DNA of 64,000 bases from the NCBI GenBank assembly GCA_025765595.1, contig JAIVFH010000052.1, forward strand, positions 151,501-215,500. The letters are read 5' to 3'. The position numbers and the translations under genes were made by a program. Source of the stretch: Obelidium mucronatum (taxonomy: Eukaryota > Chytridiomycota > Chytridiomycetes > Chytridiales > Chytriomycetaceae). Shown here piece by piece: positions 14,901 to 24,700 of this stretch. The notes below the pieces were generated by a model. It saw only the letters and a list, made by a program, of their open reading frames with translations, was not told where the DNA came from and ran no database searches. Within the stretch, counting starts at the first letter, position 1, and each line of letters opens with the position of its first letter.

Positions 14901-17642
14901 TTATTTGCACTCCTTTGGAACCTTAAAACTATCAACCCCTCCTGTTTGCGCATCAACACCCAATCCCCTCTTTGCAAAAGCCTTCCACAGGAGACATTTG
15001 TTTTTACCACCAGTGACAAGATCTTCGGCAGTCAAAATCGCATCTCTGGCATCAACAAATGAAGGGTTGCATGGCTGAAGCTTCAATCCATCAACGACAA
15101 GTTGAAGAATTAGAACATTTCCTCCAAGCGGGTATGGTTCTTGAGACTTGCTAGATTGACCTGCTGGAAATACGATTCCCTTTCGGGTACGGGTTCGCCC
15201 AGTTCTAAATTCGGTGTACGTGGTTGCAGTAGAGGCAGACAACGGAGAACTGCCGTCTGGGCGGTTAAGGGTCGTGTCGAACCAGTCGGTGTTGAATCCA
15301 TGTGCATCAACAAAGTTCCAGTAGACCTCGTACAAAATTTCGGCCCAAACCTCACCCTTTGCGTGGACCCCCCAATAACCAGGCTTGCTAACGAAGCTAT
15401 AAACAGATGGGTTGGTTTCATTGCTGGTGCTGTACTTGAACTTTCGAATTCCCGTTCCACCGTTTGCATATTCACCCATACCAAACTCGGTGTCTCGCTT
15501 GTTTTCTGGGTTCATTCGCGTGATGGTGGCGAAAAAGTCACCCCATCCCTCGCCCATACCTCCAGCTTCGCCAAACCCAAGACACCCACTATTGGATGGA
15601 CCACCAGTAAGACGAGTACTGATACCATGAGCATATTCGTGCATTATGATTCCTCCTTCCTGCAAAGTAAACTAGAATCAGCATACTTTGTCAGAAGACA
15701 ATAAATGTATATGCTTACAAAATCGCCATCTCGCCAAACATCAGTCACATCCCAGACATACATTCTCATTCGCCCGTGCGTGCCATCGGGAGGAGTAGCA
15801 AAATTCGCATTGTTGTGTCCCGACCCATCTTGAGCATTTGCAATAACAGAGTCACCACCAGTTCCACCACGATTTAAGTTATTGTCTTGGAAGTTCCCAG
15901 CCGCTTCAGTAAATCCATATACGTAGAAGAGATCTATTTTTTCCGTCAGAGTGTGCACAGCAAAACAAAAAGTATAAACAGTGGCAAAACACAAACCGTG
16001 AATTGCATTATTCCAATAAAACAAGTTGATGACTGCAGCATCAACATATGTTTCAGGATCCTTTGTGAGGTCAGCAGGGGCATCAAAATATAACTTGGAA
16101 GTCCCATCAGGACGAGTTTTGTTTTCCCAATCATTGTAACCACCATCTAGAATCCAAAGGTGAGACACATTTTCATTAAAAAACATTTTTAGGTTACCCA
16201 GGTTCTCCTGCGCATAAACATTGTTGCCGATGGTAACAGTGTAGTTTCCGTTTGGACAGGCAATCTTTCCGCCGCTGCACCAATGCCAACCATTTGGCGA
16301 TGCGAGAGTGCTCAATGGCCCCGAAACCAAGTTTCTGTCGCCTAATTACAAATTAATATTGGTTGCTTGGTATAGTTGATGTCACACCTTCTAATGGGTC
16401 ATTAATTCCCAATGGATAAACATTGTAAACACTCTTGATGCTGGAGGGATCGGGTTTTGACACGACATCATGAGTCTTTTCCTTTTCAAAATGCTGTTTT
16501 GGTGGTTTGGATTCGGCGAGTTTCTTGCGGTGCTGCTTGGATCCAAAGAGCTTTTGAGCAGCCTTCTTGCCCCGATAAAGAACACGCTCCACGATTCTTT
16601 CGTAAACAATTTCAGCATCATCATCAGCTTCGGAAGAAGGATTGAAATAGTTTTCAGACACCCAGTCGACCATTCCAAGAGTCTTTTTAGTGGCATTGTC
16701 CAACTCCTTGGAGTCACCTAGGAAACCAAATGTCAACTCCAAGTAAAACTACAAAAAATAAAGGAAACGTACGAGCATCGATGTGTGCGTGGTAGTAATG
16801 GTTTCCAAAGTCGACTTCAATGTCCCACACTGGCACAAGCTCGTTCAGGTCGTTCACAAAGTACTTGAGGGTTGCAGGGATCGAGATTTCGTGGTTGTCG
16901 CGTGCCGAGGGCGCAAATGCGTTTGCCACGACGGGCAGGATGATTTCGTAGTCGGGGGCCAGACGGAAGACGCGTTCGCCGGGGCGGGATGCGGCGTCCG
17001 TGTTTCTGCGGGCGCCCACGGCGCGGCGCGGGTGCGGGCGCGCGGTGGCGCCGGCCTGCGACGCGGGGTGGATTGCGAGCTCGGCAAAGAAGGCGTCGAC
17101 GGCCGCCAGCGGCGCCAGCAGCCCGGCGGCGCCGGGGTCCGCGGCGGCCCCGGCCGCGGCGCGGCGCTGGCGGCGGCTGTCGGCGTCGGCGGCGGCGGCG
17201 GCGAACGCCGAGTGGAACGCGACGACGCGGCCCGAGGCGGCGTCGACGTGCGCGCTGGCCACGGCGTTGGCGACCTCGAGCCCGTCGACAACCTGCACGA
17301 GGTACACGTGTTCGAGGCCGAGGTGCGTCGACGGAACAACGTCTGTCACGGCTGCGCGGAATCCCTGGGAAAGCAAGGCGTGTCAGTCTGGTGCTGGTTA
17401 GGTGAGACCAGCCTGCTTACAAGCTGGTGTGCGTAGCTCAGAGCTCGCTGGACAGGCTCAACAGAGTCGGTCAAGCTGTCCTGCAGCTGCGCATTGAACG
17501 CATCGAGCGCGTGTGCGGGGGCTGCGACTGGGCGTACTGACGCTGGCCCGAATGGGTGTCGAACGGAAGGTGTCCGTTCCTGCGATAAGGACAGCGCAGT
17601 AGCGACAGTCACAAGAGCACTGAGCAGAGATGGAAGGAGCAT
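14901..17642 (-). CDS. Fungalysin, M36 secreted zinc metalloprotease
   Basis: Seven exons, 17642..17421, 17364..16773, 16717..16388, 16341..16198, 16146..15997, 15933..15719 and 15659..14901; 804 codons, 803 aa. Domains: signal peptide (MLLPSLLSALVTVATALSLS), FTP/PepSY inhibitory propeptide (GLEHVYLVQVVDGLEVANAV), then the M36 catalytic domain. Junctions restore family motifs: NVYAQENLDGGYNDW across intron 4, NNAIHDLFYVYGFTEAAGNF across intron 5, and the zinc site HEYAHG with DGDFEGGIIM across intron 6. The third ligand region is the GEVWAEILYEVYW block. Secreted protein-degrading enzyme. Two oddities: an Ala/Arg-rich, very GC-rich block in the propeptide (16980-17300), and an insertion of about 45 residues after FDTTLNRP, which might hide an unspliced intron. 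Confidence 0.92.
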
Positions 17643-18205
17643 GGACGAAATGGAGGAGGAGGCTGATGGGGGGAAATGAATGAGTGGCGTTGAGGTTTTA
17701 AGGAGTTTTTTATTGCGGTGGCACGGGCAAAGGAGTAATTGAAAAAGCAATTCAAACGAAACAGAAAGTGCCCCTTGCAATTACAGGCAATTGCTTTGGA
17801 ATTATTTCGCATTGCGCCATCTCGCGTATTTAAAATCAGAAAGAATAGTCAGGACTGCCATTTGCCGAGTCTTGTGTCCCTTGGCATGGTCAACAAAACG
17901 AGTCCAATGATAACCACATGCTTTGTTTTTCTTGACTTTGCTGCATTTGGAATTTCTTGATGGCCAGTCTTGCAGGTTTTCTTATGAGGAAACGATTATT
18001 TAGCATCAATGATTCTGAAAATAGTCGCAAACTTTATGCATCAGTTTCTTAGTTTTCTTCGTTGGTTATTCATGGTTATTTATTCGTGCAGATGTTTAGA
18101 TAAGAAGTGAGTCAGATCTCATCGCCAAAAATACCATTTAAAACCCAGCAAGAATCAAAAAGGCAAGAAAAACTAAACTCTTTCTCAAAACTTGATTCTC
18201 CATCC
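17643..18205. other. Intergenic region
   Basis: 563 bp between the fungalysin start and the first small gene. AT-rich, no recognisable gene or repeat. Confidence 0.5.
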
Positions 18206-18418
18206 ATGCCCATCACAATGCCTCTTGCCACCGCCAGCCAAGACACCGTCCTTTCAACGGCACAAGCCAACCCAGCTTCTAGCGTCGCCACCACACAACA
18301 GCCAACAGATGAAAAACCTGAACAGCAATGCGCGTCACGCAATCGAACCATGAGCTTGTACGAACGACACAGTCAATACGACTTGAAAGCTGAAATGCCA
18401 GCCTTATTCATCCACTGA
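18206..18418 (+). CDS. Small protein of unknown family, copy 1
   Basis: 70 aa, ATG at 18206 (starts MPITMPLATAS). No signal peptide, TM or known domain. An Ala/Thr/Ser-rich N-terminal half leads to a Cys followed by ASRNRTMSLYERH and an acidic/hydrophobic tail ending PALFIH. The next gene (18881) starts MPIS and carries the same C-terminal motif, CASRNRTM-x-LY-x2-H. Across the 11 codons of CASRNRTM-x-LY several differ at the third base without changing the residue (Cys, Ser, Arg, Thr) and one changes Ser to Asn, which is what selection on a protein predicts. A polyadenylation-like AATAAA lies about 35 bp after the stop. I chose the second start over an upstream GTG because it aligns with the paralogue. 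Function unknown. Confidence 0.65.
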   Translation: MPITMPLATASQDTVLSTAQANPASSVATTQQPTDEKPEQQCASRNRTMSLYERHSQYDLKAEMPALFIH

Positions 18419-18880
18419 AATTTGTTTTTTTTCCCCTGCAATTGTAAATACAAATAAAGGACTACTGAACTTCATTTGAACTTTTTGAAAGAGTTATTTT
18501 TATGTTTGTATACTTACTTGTTTGATTGGAATTCAGAAGCGAATGCGTTTCGTTGTTTAACATGACCGCACCCAACTGAGAAGCTGTGCCGACAACAGGC
18601 TGAGACACTGCCAACGAAAATATCCGCCCTCCTCCACCCTGGGCTTGATTTTCCCCCAGTCATCGGAACAAAAAAAAACGCGATGGAAAGTGACTCAATC
18701 GAAATCACAAAAAAAAAATTTCCGTCAAAATCAACAAACCGCCAAAAAGACTATAAAAAGAAAAGAATAGCCCTCCTTTTTGCGACATTCCCCACAAAGC
18801 TTGAAAACACACAGATAAAAAAAAAGTGTAATACGCTTATTACATAAGCCCCCCTTGAAGCCAACAAACAAAACAACAAA
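18419..18880. other. Spacer between the two small genes
   Basis: 462 bp with no supported gene. It holds the 3' flank of copy 1 and the upstream region of copy 2, including a TATA-like element at 18752. Confidence 0.5.
18752..18760 (+). promoter_or_regulatory. TATA-like element upstream of small gene copy 2
   Basis: TATAAAAAG 121 bp upstream of the ATG at 18881, a reasonable distance for a core promoter with a 5' UTR of about 90 nt. Confidence 0.35.
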
Positions 18881-19087
18881 ATGCCAATCTCGCAACCATT
18901 GATGCCAGCCGCTGCCTTCACTGCCACTACAAATTCCACCGTGCAGACACTCCCACCGGCTTTCGACGCTGGTGCCACACGACACGCGCAGGCTGATGAT
19001 TCAACAAGATTCTTCGGCTCTTGTGCGTCGCGGAATCGAACAATGAACTTGTACTCGTTACACAAGATAAACGGAATGGACCTGTAA
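18881..19087 (+). CDS. Small protein of unknown family, copy 2
   Basis: 68 aa, MPISQPLMPAAAF... Paralogue of the gene at 18206: same MPI start, same Ala/Thr-rich first half, and the same motif CASRNRTMNLY-x2-H, but with a shorter tail ending NGMDL. No secretion signal, TM or known domain. The tandem pair, same strand and 462 bp apart, suggests local duplication. Possible roles (peptide precursor, small regulatory protein) are guesses. Confidence 0.65.
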   Translation: MPISQPLMPAAAFTATTNSTVQTLPPAFDAGATRHAQADDSTRFFGSCASRNRTMNLYSLHKINGMDL

Positions 19088-19267
19088 AGGTCCTACGAAG
19101 AAACATCCAAAAAAATGATATTTTTCTAAATAATTATCCTCATTCTCTTTGTGTACTATATAAAAAAAAAGAAATAAACCCAAATTGTTGTGTGTAAGTT
19201 TATAACTGTATGGGTTAACCAAAGAAGGAAATCCGTTTGGAATTGCTGTTTCGAGACAATTCTTGCC

Positions 19268-19305
<38 letters not shown>

Positions 19306-19418
19306 CTGGAATATCTTTTAAAATGAACCTAATTATTTTGTATCATTGAAGGTGTATGTGTGCGGTAGTGTGTGTGTACTATTTGTTTTTATATTTCTCT
19401 TTCAACAAAATATAACTC
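19088..19418. other. Intergenic region with T tract
   Basis: 331 bp with a run of 30 T at 19270-19299 and no gene. It contains the 3' ends of the small gene (plus) and the homeobox gene (minus). Confidence 0.6.
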
Positions 19419-21565
19419 TCAAGCAAGTTGTTGTGGATGGTGGTGCTGTCCGTTCATTTGATTTCGAATATCAGGATTCCGTTGGTAATCATCGACTTGC
19501 TGATGTTGTTGCTGCTGCTGCTGTTGTTGATGTTGTGCATAGTGTTGCGACGGATGATGCTGGAACGGTGGTTGAAAAACAACAGACGCCAACTCTGACG
19601 GACCACCACCTGCAGTATGTTGATGATGAGGGTGCGCTGAGACTGGGTTATGGTACGCGTGTTGGTGTTGCTGTTGTTGTTGTTGTTGTTGCGGTTGCTG
19701 TTGTTGATGTTGATGATGATGTTGTTGTTGTTGCTGTTGCTGTTGTTGTTGTTGAAGCCCAGCCAGGTTTTCGCCTGCAACTGAGAGTAACCCTGAATAC
19801 TGTTGTGCTGCATTTCCAACCGATTCATGTCCTCCCGGTGTCAACAATGAGGCACCAGCCGCAGGGTGTTGATAGTTGACGGGATCGCCCTGACGATAGT
19901 GTTCATATGTCTGAACAGGAGGGGGAGGAGGCGGTTGTTGGTGAGATGGCTGATTATAAGTGTTCTGATGCTGTTGATGCGGATGATGATGATCATAATC
20001 TGGATGATGTGGTTGCTGATGCTGATGAGGAGGTGCCGGCTGGTTCTGAACTCCATCTGGATTCACAACCAGCCTTGAAAGCCATCTGTCTGTGGTAACG
20101 ACTTCTGCCAGAGCAGACTTGAGCAATTCGCTCTCATACCCACCACCAGTGCCGCCTGTACCGATTCCATCCACTCCTCCTCCAGCAAGAACAGTAAACA
20201 CTGGAACTTGACTTCCTTGAGAATTTTCCGTGAAATCACTGCACTGCATCCAATCCGGAGCAGGGGGCAGTTGCATGTAGAACCGGGGAGGTTGAGGATT
20301 AAGTCCAAAACTCACTGCCGTGACAACCAACTCTGAGCTTGGGTGACCACCTTGTAATTGTTGTCCGCTTCCGTCGTTTGCGTAGTGGCGATCCTCAACG
20401 CTGATTGTATTGATGTTGTCAAACGGAATTTCGATTCGGAATTGTCCACCACCACTGGTGATTGTGATGTAGAGTTGGCGGTGGAGAGTATCCATGTGCA
20501 TTTGAAGATCGGGGATTGGATCCATGGTTTGAGTGATGGGAGTCAATGTACGACGCCAAGTACCCCACAATAATGTATCGATTGGAATTGTATGCATTCG
20601 AGGAGCAGAATTTGGAGATGTCTGTTGATGGATTGGTGGGGGGATATGTTGAGCAGGACTGCTAAAACCGTGTCCGTTCGTCACGTAAGGACTGTCAGCA
20701 GCAGAAGAGTTTCCATATGCCTGATGCAGCGAATGTCCATCATGAGACATTGATAAAGGAGGGAGAGGAGGAGGATATGAGGCGCTAGGGGGGGTCGGCA
20801 TGATTCCATTTTGAAGCGTGGCAGCGACAACTGATTTTGTTGGCTTATACTTTGGAGCGCCTCGTTTGGGGGCATTTGGAGCGGCTGCCTTTGGAGAGAC
20901 GGCTGCGGCCCCATCTGTTTTTCTGGGGTAAAACGTTCCCTGTTTGCGACCTCGTTTTGATATTGTGTTGATGACTTGGATCGCGGCTGTATCTGTGGGG
21001 TCAATTTGAGCACCATTGCGTTCTGCTAACCGAATACGAGCACGACGGTTCTGGAACTAAAGAAGGAGAAATAAAAACAAGTGTTAATGAGTTATTAAAG
21101 TCACGTGATTTTTCATTTTGAAACTTGGAAAATGAAACTTGGGGGGTTGAGGAGTGATTTGGGAGGCCAACTCACCCAGATTTGGACAGAACGGACCGAC
21201 ATATTGCACTGTTCAGCCAAGTATTTGCGTTCATTAGAGTCAGGGTTTGGGTTTGCAGAGAAGGCCTGGTCCAAAACTTGGATCTGGTTGTTGGATGCCC
21301 TTTTTCGCTTATTAGAGTTTGAGTCTTCATCATCGTCCTTCACGTCGTTGTCGTTGCGATTGCTTCCCAGAGGATTGGAACCAGGTGGTCCAAACTGATG
21401 GTCCAGGGGCGGGCCGGGGATGTAAGGGTGTTCCTCTTGGTTCGTGTGGCTAGCATGCAGCGGGTGGTCATAGGCGCCAAACTCAGGGGCAGCGGCACCG
21501 TACGACGAGAAGGCGTGGGCATCGCTTTGGCTCTGGCTCTGACTGCTGTGAGTATTAGTGTCCAC
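19419..21565 (-). CDS. Homeobox transcription factor, Phx1/Hoy1-like (5' end unresolved)
   Basis: Two exons seen, 21565..21176 and 21056..19419. The homeodomain (about residues 85-145) is split by the intron right after SVQIW; FQNRRARIRLAERN follows, giving the canonical recognition helix WFQNRR. The middle region (IPIDTLLWGTWRR ... IEIPFDNI ... DWMQCSDFTENSQGS) matches the conserved block of fungal Phx1/Hoy1-type homeobox proteins, including the CSDFTE motif. The C-terminus is a long Gln/His/Pro-rich activation-like region. Oddity: the open frame upstream of the homeodomain has no ATG before an in-frame TAA, so the start must lie in another upstream exon or be formed across a splice (an AG precedes TGGAC at 21564). 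Divergent from the large coiled-coil gene. Confidence 0.85.
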
Positions 21566-21766
21566 TTGGACGGTTAGATTAAAATGGAAGTAGTTGATTA
21601 AAGGAGACTCAACTCCATCCCCTTTCTTCTTTTTTGATTAAAAATTCCTTTGGAAGGCAAACCCCAAAACAACAACACGACGACCACCACGACCACCGCC
21701 TCCACCGCCTCCACCACCTCCGCCAAAGCAGTTTTGCATTATACTCCCACGCACGATCCACAGCAC
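21566..21766. promoter_or_regulatory. Divergent region homeobox / coiled-coil zinc-finger gene
   Basis: 201 bp between the last in-frame codon of the homeobox gene and the ATG of the plus-strand gene. It includes a pyrimidine-rich stretch and repeated CCACC units (about 21680-21722). The missing 5' exon of the homeobox gene may lie here. Confidence 0.45.
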
Positions 21767-24700
21767 ATGATGTCTTCTGGCAGCAGCAGCACCTCGAGTG
21801 GTGTCACTGTCGACCAGACGGAATACCTCGAGTTTGTGCAGTTCAAAGTCAAGACGCTGACGGACGAAGTGGCGCGACTCAAGACGCAGCTCGCGAACGC
21901 GTCGACGGCGGCGGGCGACGCGGCGCTGCGCACGGCGCTGGCGTCGCAGGCGGGCGAGCACGCGCGCGCCGTTGCGCAGCTCGCGGCGGAGCTGGCCGCC
22001 GCGAAGGCCGCCGCGAGGGCGCCCAGGGAGGACGGCGAAGTGTCGGACGCCGACGAGCGCGAACGCGCGCTGCTGCGCCGCCGCTCGCTGCTGCTGCAGC
22101 AGGAGCGCGACGCCGTCGCCGCCGAGGGCGCCGCGCTGCGCACTGAGCTCGACCGCCTGCGCATGCTGCTGGCCGATCGCGATCGCGAGCACGCGGACCG
22201 GGAATCTGCGATCGCTGTCCTGCGCGCAAGTCTCGAGAAAGCCGAGGCGCTCAACAAAACGGACAAAGAACAACGCTCCCTGCAGATGGATGAATTAAAA
22301 GCCGATTGCGCTCGTGTGAATGAGCAGCTGAACGAAGTCAAAAAGTGGGTTGCTGCTTTGAACGCGGCAATGTCCTCGACTTTGAAAGCACGCGATCAAC
22401 AGCTGGCCGAGTTGTCTGCAACCGTAAAAACTCGCGAGAAGAAAGTTGCTGATTTGTCTACAACCGTGAAAGCACGTGACACGGAGCTGGTTGCCTTGAA
22501 GAGCGAGTTGAGCAACTCAAGCGGAATTATGTCGCAACAAGTCATGGAGCTTGCCCATTTGGAAAATCAGCTGGTTGAATCGGACAGAAAGTTGAAGGAG
22601 CAGCACGAAAAAGTTGATCAACTTGAGAAATCTGTAGCGGATTTGGAACAGCTCCGACAACAACAAGAGAAAGAGCTGCTGCAAATACGGCAACAGCAAG
22701 AGCAAGAGCTGTTGCTACTGCTGCAGCTGCAAGAAAAACCGCAAACTCAAAAGCCACCACAGCAAGAGCAGCAGGAGCAGCAGGATCAGCAGGAGCAAGA
22801 ACTAAAAGAAACTTTAGAGAAGGAGACGGAGCCTGAAAAACCGTTACAACCAACACCACTTCCTTCTGCAACAGTTGTTCAAAAACCTCAAGCGCAGGAA
22901 AATCAAACTCTCACGGAGCAGCCATTATTGACTGAAGTAACGGTCGCAGTCCATACTCCAGCGTCAGAGACTGAATTGCTTGTTGCCGAGCTCTTTGACG
23001 ATTTTGATGACGGTGGCAGGTTTGACGAGGAACTAATCGAAGAAGGAACTGGCGACATTGAAGAAGTAACAATGAGCGATGTTGTCGTCCAAAGTGAAAA
23101 TATCATCGACACTGAACCGATTCTGGAATCTTCTACTGCATTTGAGGGAGATGACACATTGACTGAAAATGCGGAAGAACTTCAAAGAACCGACGTAATT
23201 GCAGAGATTCCAGAAGACGATGAAGATATTTGTTGCAAGGTGTGTTTTTCGTGCCACCCCTTCCAGACAGAAAATTTTTCTCTTTCCCTTTTTTTTTTTT
23301 TTTTTTTACTTTTAAAATTTAGGTTCCTGGTTGCGCTAAAGAAGGATGGCTTTCCGATCACAAAGCTCTTGTAGAGCATCGGTACGCCTATCATAGCCGC
23401 GTTGTCGATGTCCGATACATGGATATACACCCTGACGGTTAGACCATATGTCCTATTCAACTTTGTAGAATCCATTGACGGAAATTATGATCAAGATATT
23501 TACAGGGGCGACAATGATTTGTTCCACTGCAAATGCTTGGAGTTCAACACCAATAGCTTGCGCGTCATGCGACGGCACGCCCTCAAGTGCAGTGGAACTC
23601 CCAAGACATCTACAATTCCTGGTACGGCCTTGAAGAGTCAATCAAATTCTGATGCATCTTCAACTCCGCGTGGTTTGGTGCCGCAAAAAGCTCCGGGGGC
23701 AGGCTGGGAGGAAAAGTACTCTGTATGGACAGATTTGATTCGCGACACGTATCCGGACTTCAAACCGACGACCGCCACCTATCAGCGAGCACGTGAGTTC
23801 AAGGAAACCCATCAACTTGACAAACATCATGGCCGGGCCTTTTGTGTACCCAAACATTTGTATCAGCAATTCATGGATTTTATGAATGCATCTTTGATTG
23901 TTGCAGGCGTTGCGAAAGCAGCAGACAGTGAAAGCGAAGCTTCCGACAACAACAACAAATGCACACCACGCAAGATGAATCGAGAAAACAAGGATTCTGG
24001 AACAGAGAGTGTTGGTCGAGGAGGAGGAGGAGGAGGAGGAGGAGGGCATGGAACTTCTGTTTCTTGGACGGAGCTTGTGAGGACAAGACATCCAACGTAC
24101 TCTTCAAAAAAGGGCTGTATAGTGTCCGAGAAGGCGCGTGAATTCAAGGAGTCGCATGGATTATTGACTACACCTGGAAGGGCGTTTCGAGTTCCAAGCG
24201 ATTTGCGTCAACAGTTTCTTGAGGATATCGAACCCGCTATTCAATCCTTGCATTCTCAAGAATCAATGTCTGTTAAAAGAAAGAAGAACAGACTTGGCGA
24301 CGACGACGACGACGACGATGCAGACTACAAACGCAAAGAAGAAGCGTCGGATGCATCGGACGATGAGAAAGACGATGAGGTTGTTAGTTGGACTAAACTT
24401 GTGCGCGTGAAGCTTCCAATGTACACGCCAAAGGGGAAAGGTCGAAGCATTCAGAAGCGGGCGCGGAAATTCCGGAAGCATCACGGATTAGCCAAAAACC
24501 CAGGTCGCCGTGGCAGCGGCGGTTCGTTTCATGTTCCAAAAGCATTGCACGAAGAGTTCTTGGAGTTTATGGACCCTGCTATTGACGAGTTTGTAAAGGC
24601 GAGGGAACTCGAAATCGGGGGAGCAGAGTACTGGAGTCGTCAAGACCCGACAAAAGAAGGAGAAACTTTTGTGGAATCAGATGAATTTTCTACAGATGAC

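Noticed and set aside
16783..17436. 217-aa Gly/Val-rich frame antisense to the fungalysin propeptide
   Set aside because: Shadow of the M36 gene; no start context or domain.
23438..23486. Alternative shorter intron ending at TTTGTAG (23468) in the large zinc-finger gene
   Set aside because: It would give an intron of about 31 nt, shorter than any other here, and would break the spacing seen in the other composite modules.
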